Source of the DNA: Fistulifera solaris
Lineage: Eukaryota; Bacillariophyta; Bacillariophyceae; Naviculales; Stauroneidaceae
Direction: 5' to 3'
Assembly: GCA_030295235.1 (NCBI GenBank)
Contig: AP026162.1
Span: 2,046,001-2,110,000 of the forward strand
Length of the DNA stretch: 64,000 bases
Below the pieces are notes generated by a model. That model worked only from the letters and a program-made list of their open reading frames with translations, made no database searches and was not told the DNA's origin. This document shows positions 10,213 to 22,255 of this stretch, one piece after another. Made by a program: the position numbers and the translations under genes. How positions within the stretch are numbered: position 1 is the stretch's first letter; every line of letters starts with the position of its first letter.

Positions 10213-10636
10213 TTAACGATAGCGGAAAGTAATACGACCGCGTGTGAGATCGTACGGACTCAGTTCTATCAACACTTTGTCTCCCACCAGAATCTTGACA
10301 AAATTCTTGCGAATTTTCCCGCTAATTGTAGCCAAGATGGGTTCTTGCGATTCGGGGGCCCCGTCAATGGCACACCGGAACATGGCATTCGGAAGGCCTT
10401 CGACCACCACAGCTTCGACTTCAATAACATCATCCTTCGTTTTTCGCACTCTCTCGGTTTTGTTTTTCCTTTCGTTTCCTTGTGCTCTCGCTTCTTTTTT
10501 TACCGTAAATTGCTGAAGACTGTCGGAGTGTGTCCGATGGAATGGAAGAAACATGGATGGAGGGAGGGGCCACAAGGAAACCCTCCACCATTCCCAGTAT
10601 AAGCGATATAAGAAGAACGATTCTTGTTGACAGCAT
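10213..10636 (-). CDS. infA: Plastid-targeted translation initiation factor IF-1
   Basis: The ATG at 10636 opens a signal peptide ([13 protein letters not shown]) followed by F-L-V-A-P-P, a plastid-type cleavage context. After a lysine-rich linker comes a complete S1/OB-fold IF-1 domain: [37 protein letters not shown] and the C-terminal [13 protein letters not shown]-1 occupies the A site of the 30S subunit during initiation, here presumably on plastid ribosomes. Presequence and IF-1 domain lie in two frames joined across a T7 run at 10495-10501; dropping one base gives 140 residues and an intact frame. The IF-1 assignment is certain and the targeting is strongly supported. Confidence 0.88.
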
Positions 10637-11778
10637 GTTGAATTAGAGGTATTGTCGTAGAAGCAAAGAAAGAAGGTACGGTACGGTATTTGAAATCACG
10701 CCGAGGAATGGTTTCATTTGGATGATGGACGAGCGACTTTCAGTCCAACGTTGTCAGCCACAAACGTCAACGCCACATCAAACAAACGAAAATAAAAAGC
10801 CGTGTCCCGTGTTGAGGTTACAGTCTATGTCAGTGTGCTGCTTTCCATTCTGTGAGTCACGAATCTGAAAGAGTGTCTAGTCTGTCCGTGCGTCCTCTGC
10901 GACATTTTGCAACCACAGTGCGACATAGTCAAACACTTGAGTCCCGTTCCGATTTTTTTACTACTGTTAAAGCTTAGATTTACTATATCGGTACTTTCAA
11001 GATGTAGCGTTTCGAAAACGTGCTTTTTGGTCAAAAATGCAAGGCCATAGCACAGGATTTTTGGCATGTTGCTTTTCACCCTCATTTTCGTGCCATTGAG
11101 CGATCTTTGAAGCATCAATTCATTATCCTTCTCGATTTTTCCTGCATTTCATAAAGTCTAAGCGATTAAGAATGCGTCGATGAAGGAAGCGCGTGAAAAT
11201 TCGTCTCAGTAAGGACTTTATTCCTTCGTAAGAGGATGGATTTGCCAAGTGACTTCAGTCGCCGCGGAGCGTGATTTTACCATCAGCTCGGCGGTAATTT
11301 GATTTCGATCGTAACGGGGCGTTAACAAGTAGGAATAACATTAGATATGAGGCTAGTTCCCCGCTCATAGTTCCAGGGTGATTTGCTTTGCATGAACTTT
11401 GCGTAGGGGTTGACAAGAGCGAGAAGACTTGTTTTTGGTAGGCGCACACGTGAAAGCCCACTCCGATCACTGCCAACGCCAAAGAAGATCATGATTATCG
11501 ATAGTTAGGATCATTCTTTCCGAGAGCATTACACAAAGTGTGATGATCACAGATTATCTGGGTCAAATGCTGATGCTTTGATGTCAATCTGAGGTGTCGT
11601 TGGTTCTCCAAGAAAGCGACTACGGAAGGAGACGTTGGTCACTAATCACGGCGTTCATCGTTTTAACTTTTAAAAGCGTTCAAGTTCCATAAATCTATGC
11701 TGATACGGGTATGTTTGTGAACGTTAAAGGCTTTTGAAGAGCTTAAGTTGCAATTACGGAAATGTCCGCCAAATGAAT
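10637..11778. other. Long intergenic region, no gene supported
   Basis: About 1.1 kb separate IF-1 from the 3' end of the transcription factor-like gene. The minus-strand open frames at 10825-11118 and 11255-11482 lack any family signature and I do not call them. A TACGGTACGGTA repeat lies near 10677. Confidence 0.4.
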
Positions 11779-13094
11779 TTAAACAACATAGGATGCAACG
11801 ACGTCACCTTCTAGTTTTTGCCGCTTGGCACTATTATCATTTGAATCTTCTTGTACCAGACGCTTCTCTCTGTTGGCGATAGCGTCTTGTGCGTGTTGAT
11901 CTTGCTTCGAAACCTCGTTTAGTGGCTCCGAGGGAATTATGTGAGTCTGTCCGAGATTAACGCCGTTCTTTTCAACTTGTTGGAGGCTGGCTATACCTCC
12001 CGCGTTTTGTTGCATCGCCAATAACATGTTCATCTGATTCCCCCCGTCTTGTAGTGACGCCATGTTCTGCTGCTGCTGTAAAAGTAGCTGTTGCTGCTGG
12101 AGATGTTGTTGTTGGTAAATGTTCATCATAAGTGTCGTTTCTTGAATTTCGTTCAATAAATTCATATGATGCAGCTTCAACATTTGATAATGTCTAAGGA
12201 AGACGGTTAGTACATGTTTGCCTCTCATCGTTCTTGTCTCAACACGAAAGTACTTACTCGTTGGGGTTTGTTGCTGTTGAATTGGAAAGGTTGATCGCCG
12301 GGACACTAGCGTTTCCGACTCCGTTAGAACTCTCTGCATTAGTGCCAGAGCCGTTACCTTGTTCCGAAGGCTGTTGACGATAGAAATCGTCTCGGTATGC
12401 ATTATACGCGGCAGCGGCTCCTCCGCCGACAAGTTCACGAAAAGCCGGCTTTCCAATTAGATCGATGCCCGCGTTATTCATCGATGGCTGTGTCGAACTG
12501 CCAAAAGAACTGGTTTTACCGAAGTCGCTAGAAAGAAGAGATAACCCAAGTGATGAACTCCGACGGGCTTGCTTCAAACTATTTTGCGGGTCTTGTTGAT
12601 TCCATGCATTCTGCATCATGGCCTGTTGCATACCAGCCTGTCCGTTCATTTGCGAATTCGCACCCATCCCCATAAGCAACATATTAGGGTGAGACCCTGG
12701 GCTTTGGTGCTAGCTAATATTCCATCGTCTTCGCCTTTTCGACTCGTACGTCCTCCGCTGACCACCCTGATTCCAAGTCTTTCGAGTTCATTGATGACCC
12801 AATCACGTGTGGGTTTGGGGTTCATACTTGATCTCCAGGCTCTAGTCAGTGCCTTTGCCTTGGCACACTTCTCTTCTGCCTCTGTCGAAGGAAAGGTACC
12901 CAAAGCAATTGTCTTTCCTTGCCACTGTCGAGAAGGTAGTTGATGGTGAGTATTGTATGGTCTGACGAGTTGGCGAACCAAAAACTCTCACGATCCTCGT
13001 TGTATCAGCGACCCGTGTAGCTTGACTTCCTTACCTTTACATGTACCGCTCTTTTACCAGCATTAGCCCCAGTGTCATCGACTGGATCTGACAT
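11779..13094 (-). CDS. PolyQ nuclear protein with a diatom AP2-like DNA-binding segment
   Basis: Inferred exons are 13094-13035, 12984-12750, 12696-12258 and 12193-11779 (382 aa). Introns are 12985-13034 (GTAAGG), 12697-12749 and 12194-12257, the last with a perfect TACTAAC branch site. Near the N-terminus a W-Q-G-K-T-I-A-L-G-T-F strand pair, an AEEKCAKAKALTRAWR helix and an RLGIRVVSGG end resemble AP2/integrase-like DNA-binding modules common in diatom proteins. The rest is glutamine- and methionine-rich, with a QQQ tract at about 12060-12120 (encoded CTG/TTG on the plus strand) and a basic SAKRQKLEG nuclear-type signal near the end. It is probably a transcriptional regulator. The first exon is the least certain part. 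Confidence 0.62.
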
Positions 13095-13885
13095 TGCTTT
13101 GGAGATCTGAAGAAAATAACGTGGAAAAAGGAGGCTAAATCTTCGATGTCGAGTTAAATGGCCTCGTATCTGCGGTTGATGCAGAAAGAGTCGCTCAATG
13201 GATCTTCGGTCGAAAGCAAGAAAAGACGGGGTCCGTTTCGCTTCGTTGGTCTATCGGATCCGCTATCAATTGAATGTCGAATGGATCCGAGTCGATCTCG
13301 TCGTTCTTTCGTTGTGTCGCTTATCGCTTTCGTCGTTTTTATTGTTCGATTTTTTTGTTGCTTTGTGAGTTGAGGGTCATTATCGCCGAGCAAATCTAGA
13401 GTAGTATGACTCAGAATGTAGCATCGGCATTTCGAAACTGGCATTTTGGCGTTCGGTCTTCGTCATCAGTTGATAAAGACTTTTGACATTTTGCAAAAAT
13501 AGCATCTACAATCAGGTTCACACTTCAAGGAATCGTCGCTATAACTTTTTCGATATTTAGACAGGAGACATTCTAAGTATCCAGTACCGCTTTAAGTATT
13601 GATATCAGCTATGAAGTCTTTGTACATTTTAGTTCACAGCCGATCCGCGTTTCTTTCTCCGCATTCTATGGAAAGGTCACAAGTTCACACTTGAAGCTAT
13701 AGTACCATCGATCACCAATACGACATTTTCCAATAAGATCCGGCAGAAGGTTTGACGGCAGCAGCCACCATGAAATTTTTTTTGCGCCAGCGGTGCAGTT
13801 TTTTTTTTATTTTAAAAAAGAACAATTTGGTAAGCAATTTGTTCAGATACTCCGTTAAGATAACCCTTTTACACGTTAGGCCAAG
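13095..13885. other. Divergent promoter region, no gene supported
   Basis: This region lies between the transcription factor-like gene and the CCDC137-like gene. The open frames at 13154-13444 on both strands show no family signature. A CACACTTGAAGCTATAGTA sequence at about 13686-13705 has a near copy at 17624-17644. Confidence 0.4.
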
Positions 13886-14803
13886 ATGGGAAGAGTCGCT
13901 CGTTACAAGAAAATCAAAGCATGCGATCCCTATTCGAAACAGAACGGGGGGAGAGTCCAACTCGACAAAGTGGGTGTGTGGGGATTGGGGGACAATGGTC
14001 GGAAACCGAAGAAGCGCAGCAAAACTGCAGAAAGACTTCGAGCACACAAAAGAAAAAAGGCAGGTTGACGAAGGCGACCCTTTCGATTTGCCTCCCGAAG
14101 GCGAGGACGAGTTTGATATGGCTGACTTACTGGGTAGTGTAAAAGAGAAAAGAAAACGACGGAAGAAACTGAAGTTGTTTCAAATGTCGTCAAGACTGTT
14201 ACAACATCTTCTGTAAAGCCTGAAAAGGCGCTCAAAGAAGATGAGAATCTACAAAGTTCAAAGCTATTGAAACTCGACAAGCAAATAGAAAAGAAGCTAC
14301 ATGAGGCACCGGAAGTGAAACGCATGCCAGGTGAAAGTAAGAAGGCATTTGACCGCCGAATAAAGGCAGAAACACGAATGATCATCAGAGAGCAACGGGT
14401 AAACAATAGAAATCCTGAAAAGAAGCAGCGGAAGAAGGAGTTTCTGACCAACAAGAAAAAGAAGAAAAGTGGAGAAGCTTTGGTTAGCTCCTCTTCCGGG
14501 AAATATGCGGACGATAGTGATGCTGGTGCGGATGATGATTTCATTACTGGGGAACAAGCAGCGGCCCATCGAGATAGAGAAAGCACTGTTCCGTTTGGCG
14601 TTCAAGCAGAACGTCCGCCGTCGTTCAAGCAACTTCCTCGTGGAGCAGTCGAAAAGAAACGTCCGACCGGGCAATCAAAACTGTCGGATGATGCTGATAT
14701 TGAAGCGGAGAAAAAGACAATGGAACTAATGAGGCGGAAAATTCAAGCCCAGTATGCTGCGATCAAAGCACAAAGACGTCAAAGGGGAGATTTCCATCTT
14801 TGA
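13886..14803 (+). CDS. CCDC137-like basic nucleolar protein
   Basis: The 305-residue product is rich in lysine and arginine. It starts MGRVARYKKIKACDPYS and has a lysine-rich patch, then a DPFDLPPEGEDEFD segment and a P-E-V-K-R-M-P-G-E-S-K-K-A-F-D-R-R helix that matches the 'F.Q..GES..AY..R...E' signature of CCDC137. It ends with VPFGVQAERPPSF and a helical MELMRRKIQAQYAAI. CCDC137 is a nucleolar/chromosomal protein whose biochemistry is poorly known. The frame shifts twice, by one extra base in the A-run at 14048-14058 and one missing base in the A-rich 14140-14152. The two offset each other and leave a length divisible by three. Family confidence is moderate. Confidence 0.6.
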
Positions 14804-15360
14804 ATCGCTTTATTACATCAACTGGCAAATAGTAGAACAGCTGTAATTCGTAATAGTATTTTTAAAATGGACTACGGCTCTCAACTGTGACTAGTAGAGA
14901 TTAAATCTAAGAATTGGCAGTGGCATGACTTCCTCTGAACCTGCCACTCACCAGAAATAAAAGTAAGGTTGCCGGTAACTGAATCGATCGTTTTATGTCG
15001 GGCAAAAATTTGCCATCGTATGGTTACGAAAGAGATATCTTGTTGATGAGTCAGCACGTCACGAATATGGACATGAAGAAAGTTTGGCAATAGTGCTTGC
15101 CAAAACATTGTTGGCTCAAGTTGTTTCAATGTGAGACGAAAACACTGCATATCGCAATTGATGGCCTGCATGTTGTCATTACATGATGCTTTACATCAAA
15201 TAGAAATTTTGGCAGGTAGATTCGTGAGCGACAGTTACAAAGGATAAAATAGCTTCACGATACTGGAACCGTCGCAATTGTCTCGGATTACGGAATAATA
15301 ATTGGCAGCGCGAAAAGCGCGCGCTCCCGTGGCTTGATGAGAATATTTAGGAAGAAAAGA
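14804..15360. other. Convergent intergenic region, no gene seen
   Basis: This 557-bp spacer lies between the 3' ends of the CCDC137-like and MFS transporter genes. No supported gene is present. Confidence 0.5.
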
Positions 15361-16941
15361 CTATGATAGATGTCCATGATAAGCTGATATACCATGCTCG
15401 TCAATGGGATCCAATCGCGGACTCACTGGTTCGTCTTCCAAATCTTCATTCGTAGAGTCCATGCCAAGACCTCTCGTTTCAAGAAGTCTCGAGGAGCACG
15501 CGGCAGTGATAAGATGAACTAACAGCATCACAATTGCGACGACAGGTAATGGAGTGTTCCCTACCACTAGAAAGGGACAGAAGAAAGCCCCAGACGGGCC
15601 ATCGCATTCGATGTGCTATGTCCTGTACCTCGAACTTCGGTGGTAAGAATTTCCGCGGTCGAAACCCATGTGATGCACGTAGCCGACATTTCGAACACCC
15701 GGGCCAAAAAGCTAAGTCCCAGTAGCATGTAGTGATGTGATCCGGTCGACGCCAACATGCAAAAGGCAGAAATGGAGAAGCCTGCAATCAGATAGGAGAC
15801 GACTTGCGACGGAACCCGACCGACGCGATCAACGGCCCAAATAGCCAAGGTCGTTCCTACCATTTCAGCCGCGCTGCTCATAAAAATTGCTGTATAGTCA
15901 AAGTGATACATTCTGTCTGTTTGGTGGTTTTTGTCCGAGTGGGCAAATACGTTCGTGATCGCCATGACCGTTCCGTAGTAACCGAACGCAAACAAGCCCC
16001 ACGTCCCCCACAAAAGACAAGGTAATGTCTCTCCACTGGGGACTCAACAATTCCGCGATGGTCGCCTCTCTATGTTGGCGCTCGGGCGCCAAAGTCATCG
16101 AAGGGGGAAATACTACATCCGGATCCAGACCATTTTGCGTGGCCGAGCGGCGGAGCACCGCCATGGCCTCTTTTAGGTGTCCTTTTGTCACTAACCATCG
16201 CGCACTCTCCGGGACGAAGAAGAATCCCACAAATAGAGAGATAAGGCAAGGTATCGAGCAAAGGACTACGAATAAGCGCCAGTGGCCTCCGTGCAGGCTG
16301 AAATAGGCGACCGCCACAACATATAACGAACCCAATGTCCAAAAGTATTCAATCAACAACAGACTGGTCCCCCTCTTTGTTCTGGGCAGAAATTCCGCCA
16401 GAATATCAAATGGCACCGTCAAACCCCCAACTCCGAGACCGACCATGAATATCGTAGCCGCCAAAAACTCCACATTCGGAGCCAGAGAGGCCAGAACACC
16501 AAAAACGGAAATATCCAAGGCGGTGATGAGAAAAACGGGTCGGCGTCCAATCGAATCCGCGAGAGGTCCGAGTAGTAAAGTTCCGACCATGGCTCCCGCA
16601 AACACCGCCGAGGCCATGGCTTCCGTAGCCTGTGGTGACAAGTTCCATTCATCTTTCAACACAACCGAGAGAAACGACAAGAGCATCAATTGCATGGCAT
16701 CGGCTGCAAAACAAACACCTGCTGCAGCGCAGAGAAGATACTGGAATGTACCGTATCCGAGTCGCTCCATCGCTTCATCGATAGTTACGACTTCATTTAT
16801 GGCACGTGTTGTGTCATCGATTGAACAATCATCGGCGGAATTAGTGTCCGATGACGGACATTTTTCCGATACGACAAACGCCTCGTCGGCCAATGGTTCG
16901 TCTTCGCTGTGCGGAATGTGTTGATACTCTACCGTATTCAT
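15361..16941 (-). CDS. MFS transporter, SVOP/sugar-porter type
   Basis: A cytosolic N-terminus of about 65 residues precedes a 12-TM major facilitator fold (526 aa). Family marks are the TM1 start (MERLGYGTFQYLLCAAAG), the TM2-3 loop GPLADSIGRRPVFL (motif A, G-x-L-a-D-x-x-G-R-R), an FVPESARWLV segment after TM6 and a second motif-A-like AVDRVGRVPSQ between TM8 and TM9. These features fit the SV2/SVOP and organic-ion/sugar porter group; the substrate is unknown. Two frame breaks interrupt it, one base too many in a T run near 16008-16012 and one base short in a G run near 15590. They offset each other and the product is otherwise full length. Confidence 0.8.
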
Positions 16942-18202
16942 TATTGAGTTCTTTGTTGTCGAATGGCGTATGTTGGTGGGTCAATGAATGGTAAGACTTT
17001 GAGAGGAGTTCGAGTGACATTTTGAAACGGAACATGGTTTGCAAAATCTCCGCGTCCTTCGGATTTCCATCGTGAGAAGTTCTGGTTTTCGTAATAGGAG
17101 TTTGGGTGCCGATCGACTACAGTAGTACTGTTGCTGACGCCTGTGATGACGGCGGAAAAGTGAGTCGATCGATACTCCCGACTCCTGACTCCTGAGGCGA
17201 CATTGTTGGTACCAGTACGACATCAGACATCATCTGTCAATCCTTCGTGGATCTATAAGTATCGGTCCGTTCGACCACAAGAGGAACTAAGTAGATGAAA
17301 CATTAAACCAAATTAACTCCAAGAGAACTACGGTGCCAAGAGGGCTTTCGTCGCGGATAGAAGAACTTAAAATCCCCTGCAAAGAAGAAAACGAAATGAC
17401 TCATGACTCAATCCAGTCATGACAAAAGGTCGCCTTCACTTTAAGGCTATAGTAAAAATCAAAGTGTGAAATAATGATCTCGAAGGCTTCTTCACGCAAC
17501 AAATGCAATAATGCATCTCAAAGAATGCGGATCGCTAATACAATGCTTTCAACAGCTTTACATTTTTATTTTTGTTCGAGCCATGTGTTGTCAATGCAAT
17601 CCTTATCGGTGTTTGGAAGTCGAGCTCACACTTGAGCCTATAGTAGAAAATGGAAAAATCATTCTGAGAATAAGCTTTCCCACGCTTAAAAAAATTGTGA
17701 TAAAGCATTTCAACTGAAATTATCAGCTTAACCTTTATCTTCTATTGTACATGTTTGCATTCATTCATAGAGCTAGATCCTATGTGTTAGCCATTTTTGG
17801 TGTCCATCGTTTACCTCATCTTGACTCAAATCGAGTCGTGTCATGGTGCCGTAAACCAACACTTTAATCTATACTACATTGGGAAGTACACTTTCGTGCG
17901 ATAGAAATAATTTTCCACATTGGCAATAAAGCACGTTTGGGACTTGTGACAAAAGATCGCGATCGAGAGGTGCGTTATTTTGCCAATTAATGGCTTTGAT
18001 GTCGATGAAAACACATCTTCTCGTATTTTTGCAATCACTCATTAAAGAATTACAGTCTCAAAGTCTTTCATCCTTTGTGTTGGATCTTGATGGAATAGCG
18101 CGGTAGCTGCTGTGATTCGAATGAGCGTTTCGAAGTCATGAATCAACAAAAAAATCAAGATTGCAAAAGTAAGGCAACGAAGAGACAGCGAATATCCCGA
18201 AA
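16942..18202. other. Long intergenic region, no gene supported
   Basis: About 1.26 kb lie upstream of the MFS gene. Repeated fragments of the type CACTTgaGCCTATAGTA occur near 17438-17450 and 17624-17644, echoing 13686-13705. CAGTCATGA-type fragments near 17412 recall the diverged repeats at 19.5-20.6 kb. No coding signature is seen. Confidence 0.4.
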
Positions 18203-18980
18203 ATGGATTCATTAAAGCTTTTCGTCGTTAATACAGAGCAACGGAGCTGTCTTCGTTTTGCTGTAGCCATGGCTTGTTCTCCGTGTATTTACACACGGCC
18301 TTCTAAAATTACCACTTCCCGCGCGGCGACAGAACAACAATCCACCCAACTGGAACAAGCGGCGAGAGCCTTTCTGCAAAAGTCGGGTATTTTAACGGAG
18401 GTGAAGACTTGATTCAAAAATGGCACAAACTGTTGTCCACATGGGATACCGGACGGCTGGAATTGGCCGTCGAACGCAAGCAGGACTTGTACCAATCGTT
18501 ACAAGACGATCCACGCATCGATAGCGCATCGCTTCTTGTTTCTTACAACGTACAATCGTTCTCATTCGAGTGGATCCCAAGCCTTGGCGATTTGGAAGCG
18601 TGGAATCTAGTTTGGATTGGTGATACGGAACTATCTCCGGAGATAGAACGGATATTATGGAAGGATCACAAGTGGCCATGGAGGCCTTGTAACGACTCCT
18701 CCTCGATCAGTGGGGATTTACCATGCAACCCAATCTGATATCGCATTCGTTGCCTGTTTGCTGCATCTCGAATGTATTTTTTCACGTCGACAATAGTCAG
18801 GATATACGATCGTTGCATCAAGCGTTTCAAATTATGAAATATGTGAAGAAATTACTCGGCATGTTTTGGAAACGAGACGAACGATGTTGCTTGGTACCTG
18901 GTAATGGTACTCTATACGTTTTTTCCGGGGATGCAAATCAGTTCAATCTTGACAATCCTACGGTTTACGCTATAATATAA
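18203..18980 (+). CDS. Unrecognised coding stretch, frame interrupted
   Basis: An ATG at 18203 opens about 66 codons with a cysteine-rich start and then a helical segment (TEQQSTQLEQAARAFLQKSG). From about 18390 the next frame continues convincingly to about 18640 as acidic helical protein (DLIQKWHKLLSTWDTGRLEL, then DPRIDSASLL), and a third frame may continue to 18980. At least two frame changes and possible stops are needed. It could be one gene with indel errors, as elsewhere in the window, or a decaying gene. I recognise no family, and both exon structure and 3' end are uncertain. Confidence 0.3.
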
Positions 18981-19489
18981 GGTGATGTGATTCTCGGAAG
19001 CGATGGTACTTTTAACGCCTGTAGCAAAACCATCAACTTAGTTCAGAGCAACTTGATTATTTAGGAGCAACTTATAGGTTTTGACATCAATAGACTTAGG
19101 GCATAAAGCAAACCCAGTTAGGCGAAAAGAATCATCGCCATCGTCAAGGAAAGGTTTCTAATTACAAGCCAACGGATACATAGATTGTTTTGTACTTAAG
19201 CTAGAATGGTTTTCAACGAAGCGATACTGCCCGTTAGAAAATGAAGATAAATTATACTATCATCGTAATTTGTCATGATAAAAGCGAAGAATCGTCCTAC
19301 ACAAAAGAGTACAAAGGAACACGTTTTGATGGACTTCTCTATCTGGAATAAAGTAGTGGGAGATGACCCGCCAAGAGTCATTTAAACTCTTTTTCCTATA
19401 CAAAATCGAAATTTTGTCGATTCGATCTTTGAAATCCTTCCCCCACACCCCCATGCCAAAACGAAAAGATCACTTTTCGGACTAAGGTT

Positions 19490-20570
19490 TACAAAAACAC
19501 TTTCGTTATTACTCTACAAAGCTATCGACTATAAGCAAAAGTGTTGTCCGTTGTTGCCATGATTGGGCTTCAGTCATGAGTCCCGGGTCGTTATTTTAGG
19601 ATATGATTGTAGTCTCGACCTAAGTCAGTTTGGGTTTGATTGCCTCAATACTATAGCAACTTTCCCTAGATTACTCTTCTGTATCAATCAACATTGTTCA
19701 AAATCCATGTAACCTCAAAACGAAGAAAAGAAGAGAGATGCAACATGCAACGCTTCGAATGTCTACGTAAATTTCTCGTAGCTCTCGTAGGGAAATTTAT
19801 CGACAGAGTGGGTACCCGGATATTGAAAATGATTTCTTGCAACTTATTACGGCTATATTCTGCACCAACTTCACCATTCCTCTCACCGACGCGGATCCAT
19901 CGGATCCATAAGCGATACAAGAACGTACGTTGGCTGAAAGATGCTACGCTTCCAATGTCTATTAGGGAATTTATCGAAGTAGGTTTCGCCCTTAGCGTTC
20001 GTACCTGGTACTCCAGTGGTACGTCACCAATACGTTCGTTTCGCACTGTTTTCAGTGATGCTACATTATTTGTCATTAGCTCGATAAAAATACCTTTCGA
20101 AGCAGTTGCGGTGCCCACCACGATGCTAGACGTCGAAAAACATTGCGGATCGTCGAGTTTTGTATTTACTATAGGCCCAAGTGTAGGCAACCTTTTCCAC
20201 GACTGCAATTCAGTCACGATGCCAGATTCTTCTGGGAGACACGGGAACGCACCTCTGCTTGGTACATTTATCTACGGGGGCCTACGTGAGTGTACACTTT
20301 TTCCCGAACCTTCCTGTGGGCCAAATTGCAGCCGCACCTTCGTTTCGCACTCCTATCAAGGAGGTTACATTTGTCATTTTCATGATAAAAAGACGTTTCG
20401 AAGCATTTGCAGTACATGCAACGGTGCTAGATTTCCTAAAGACTATATGTTTCATTTCTGAGATTTCGACCAACGCTTCGGATCGTCGATTTCCTGCGTT
20501 TACTATACCGGTGCGATAGGCCCAAAATGTTGTCGTATTTCGCCACGACTGCAGTTCAGTCACGAAACCC
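19490..20570. repeat. Block of diverged tandem repeats
   Basis: Several segments recur with substitutions and small gaps. The stretch at about 20025-20225 (CGTTCGTTTCGCACT..., TTTGTCATT..., CGaaGCA..., CACGACTGCAATTCAGTCACGA) recurs at about 20335-20567, and its final part again at about 19500-19585. A shorter pair lies at 19751-19812 and 19947-19990 (CGCTTC.AATGTCTA..., GGGAAaTTTATCGA). The copies look old. Open frames across them share related peptides but have no protein signature. Confidence 0.6.
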
Positions 20571-20650
20571 AAGCCGCAAAATAACGCAAAAGAAATCTGC
20601 GACCATGATGATTCCTGGTATACGGAGCGTCTTTACTTTATTGTTTTGCA

Positions 20651-22215
20651 ATGTTGCGCAAACGAACACGACGAACTACTTCCTTTCTGCCCATATTATC
20701 ACGATCTAGCGCAAGAAAGGGCAGCAAGCGCACCCCGTATAGATTTATTGTTGCAGCAATCACCGCAATCGCGGCAGTGTTCTTTTCTTTCGTTCGTATC
20801 GATCGAACGCCAACCATGTTCACCGCTCCAGATTACTTCACTCGACTACCAGTACACCTCCACATCCCGACGGAACCTATGATGTGATCATTTTAGGTTC
20901 GGGTCCCGCCGGCTTATCGGCGGCAGTGTTCGCCGCGCGGTCGACGCTTTCCGTGTTGGTATTGGGTAGTTTGCACGGTGGCTTGTTGAGCGAGGCCACG
21001 TCGTTGGAAAACTTTCCGGGATACACTTCCACCGACTCGTTGCAATGGCTACAACTCACTCAAAAACAAGCGCAAGACTGGGGAGCTACCATGGCATTGC
21101 CGGGCCTGACAGCACAATCGATCACACAATCCAATCACACCTTTCAAATCAAGACCGAACTGGAAGTCTATCAGAGCCGAGCATTGATTGTTGCGACAGG
21201 TGCTACGCCTCGACGCTTGCATTTGCCAGAAGAAGATGATTTATGGGGTACTTTCATTCATTCCTGTGCCATTTGTGACGCCAGTGCGTACGGACCCGAC
21301 GATACGGTTCTGGTGGTGGGCGGTGGGGATGCTGCCGTGGCCGCGGCTTTGTATTTGTCACGCATTGTTCGACAAGTCATTGTGGTACATCGACAAGCTG
21401 ATTTTACGCGCCCCAAGAATTATGCGGCCATCGAGCAAATGAAGACGTCACCCAAAGTTCGTGTCCTAACTCCGTATGTAGTGACGTCTTGGATACTGGA
21501 TTCATCGCAGACCTTGTTGGTGGGAGCACAACTAGAACATGCTTCCTCGAAAGATCGCACGGAAGTCAAGGTAAATGGAGCCTTTCTTTTGATTGGTGCA
21601 ATACCCAACACAAGCTTTCTTCGTGGTCTTGTAGCTCTCAATGAAGAAGGATTCATTGCCGTGTCTCGCGACGATCAAGGAACATCCATACCCGGGTTAT
21701 TTGCAGCGGGTGAAGTTGTTTTGGATCGTGGTGGATATCGACAAGCCATTACGGCAGCCGCACAGGGCGCTCAAGCTGCCATGGATGTAGAACGGTGGCT
21801 GGCACAGAAAGGTTGGCTCGAGGCCGGTTCACGGAAGGATGCAGCGATCCAGCGCCGTGTGATGCGAACCGATCCACCTAGACCGACTGAGGGCTGTGAC
21901 TTGACCCAGACCGACTGTTTGAAAGATGTGGTGCATAAGTATCCTCTCGTGGTGTTTTCTAAATTTTCATGTCCTTATTGCGGGATGGCCCTGGAAGCGC
22001 TAGGAACAGTAGGAGCGAATCCGCATGTCATTGATTTAACCTATTTCGGTCCAAAAGCGCATCTCGTTCAAACGGCACTTGCGCATCTGACTGGTCGGAG
22101 AACTGTGCCGAACGTGTTTATAGGTGGAGAAAGTATCGGCGGAGGCCAAGAAACGGTACAATTTCAGCGGTCAGGGCAGCTCAAAGAGAAGCTTCTACTT
22201 GCGGGTGCTCTTTAA
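20651..22215 (+). CDS. NADPH thioredoxin reductase-glutaredoxin fusion, membrane-anchored
   Basis: A basic N-terminus from the ATG at 20651 is followed by a hydrophobic anchor (RFIVAAITAIAAVFFSFV). Then comes a complete low-molecular-weight thioredoxin reductase: FAD motif ILGSGPAGLSAA, the redox pair in CAICD, the NADPH motif VVGGGDAAVAAALYLS and the closing FAD motif GLFAAGEVV. After a linker of about 40 residues, residues ~410-521 form a glutaredoxin with active site CPYC and a TVPNVFIGGESIGG glutathione-binding loop. The anchor and the enzyme lie in adjacent frames; one missing base around 20860-20878 restores a 521-residue frame. A C-terminal glutaredoxin on a bacterial-type reductase is unusual. 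It could deliver NADPH electrons to a glutaredoxin within one chain. Confidence 0.85.
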
Positions 22216-22255
22216 GTGATGAAAAAACGATAAAGAGCAAAGATTAATTCAAGGA

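Noticed and set aside
13154-13444. Possible small genes on either strand
   Set aside because: Short, basic, no start context or family match, in an AT-rich promoter region.
19490-20570. Transposon or mobile element copy
   Set aside because: No transposase, reverse transcriptase or integrase peptide, no terminal repeats and no target-site duplication are seen; kept only as a diverged repeat block.
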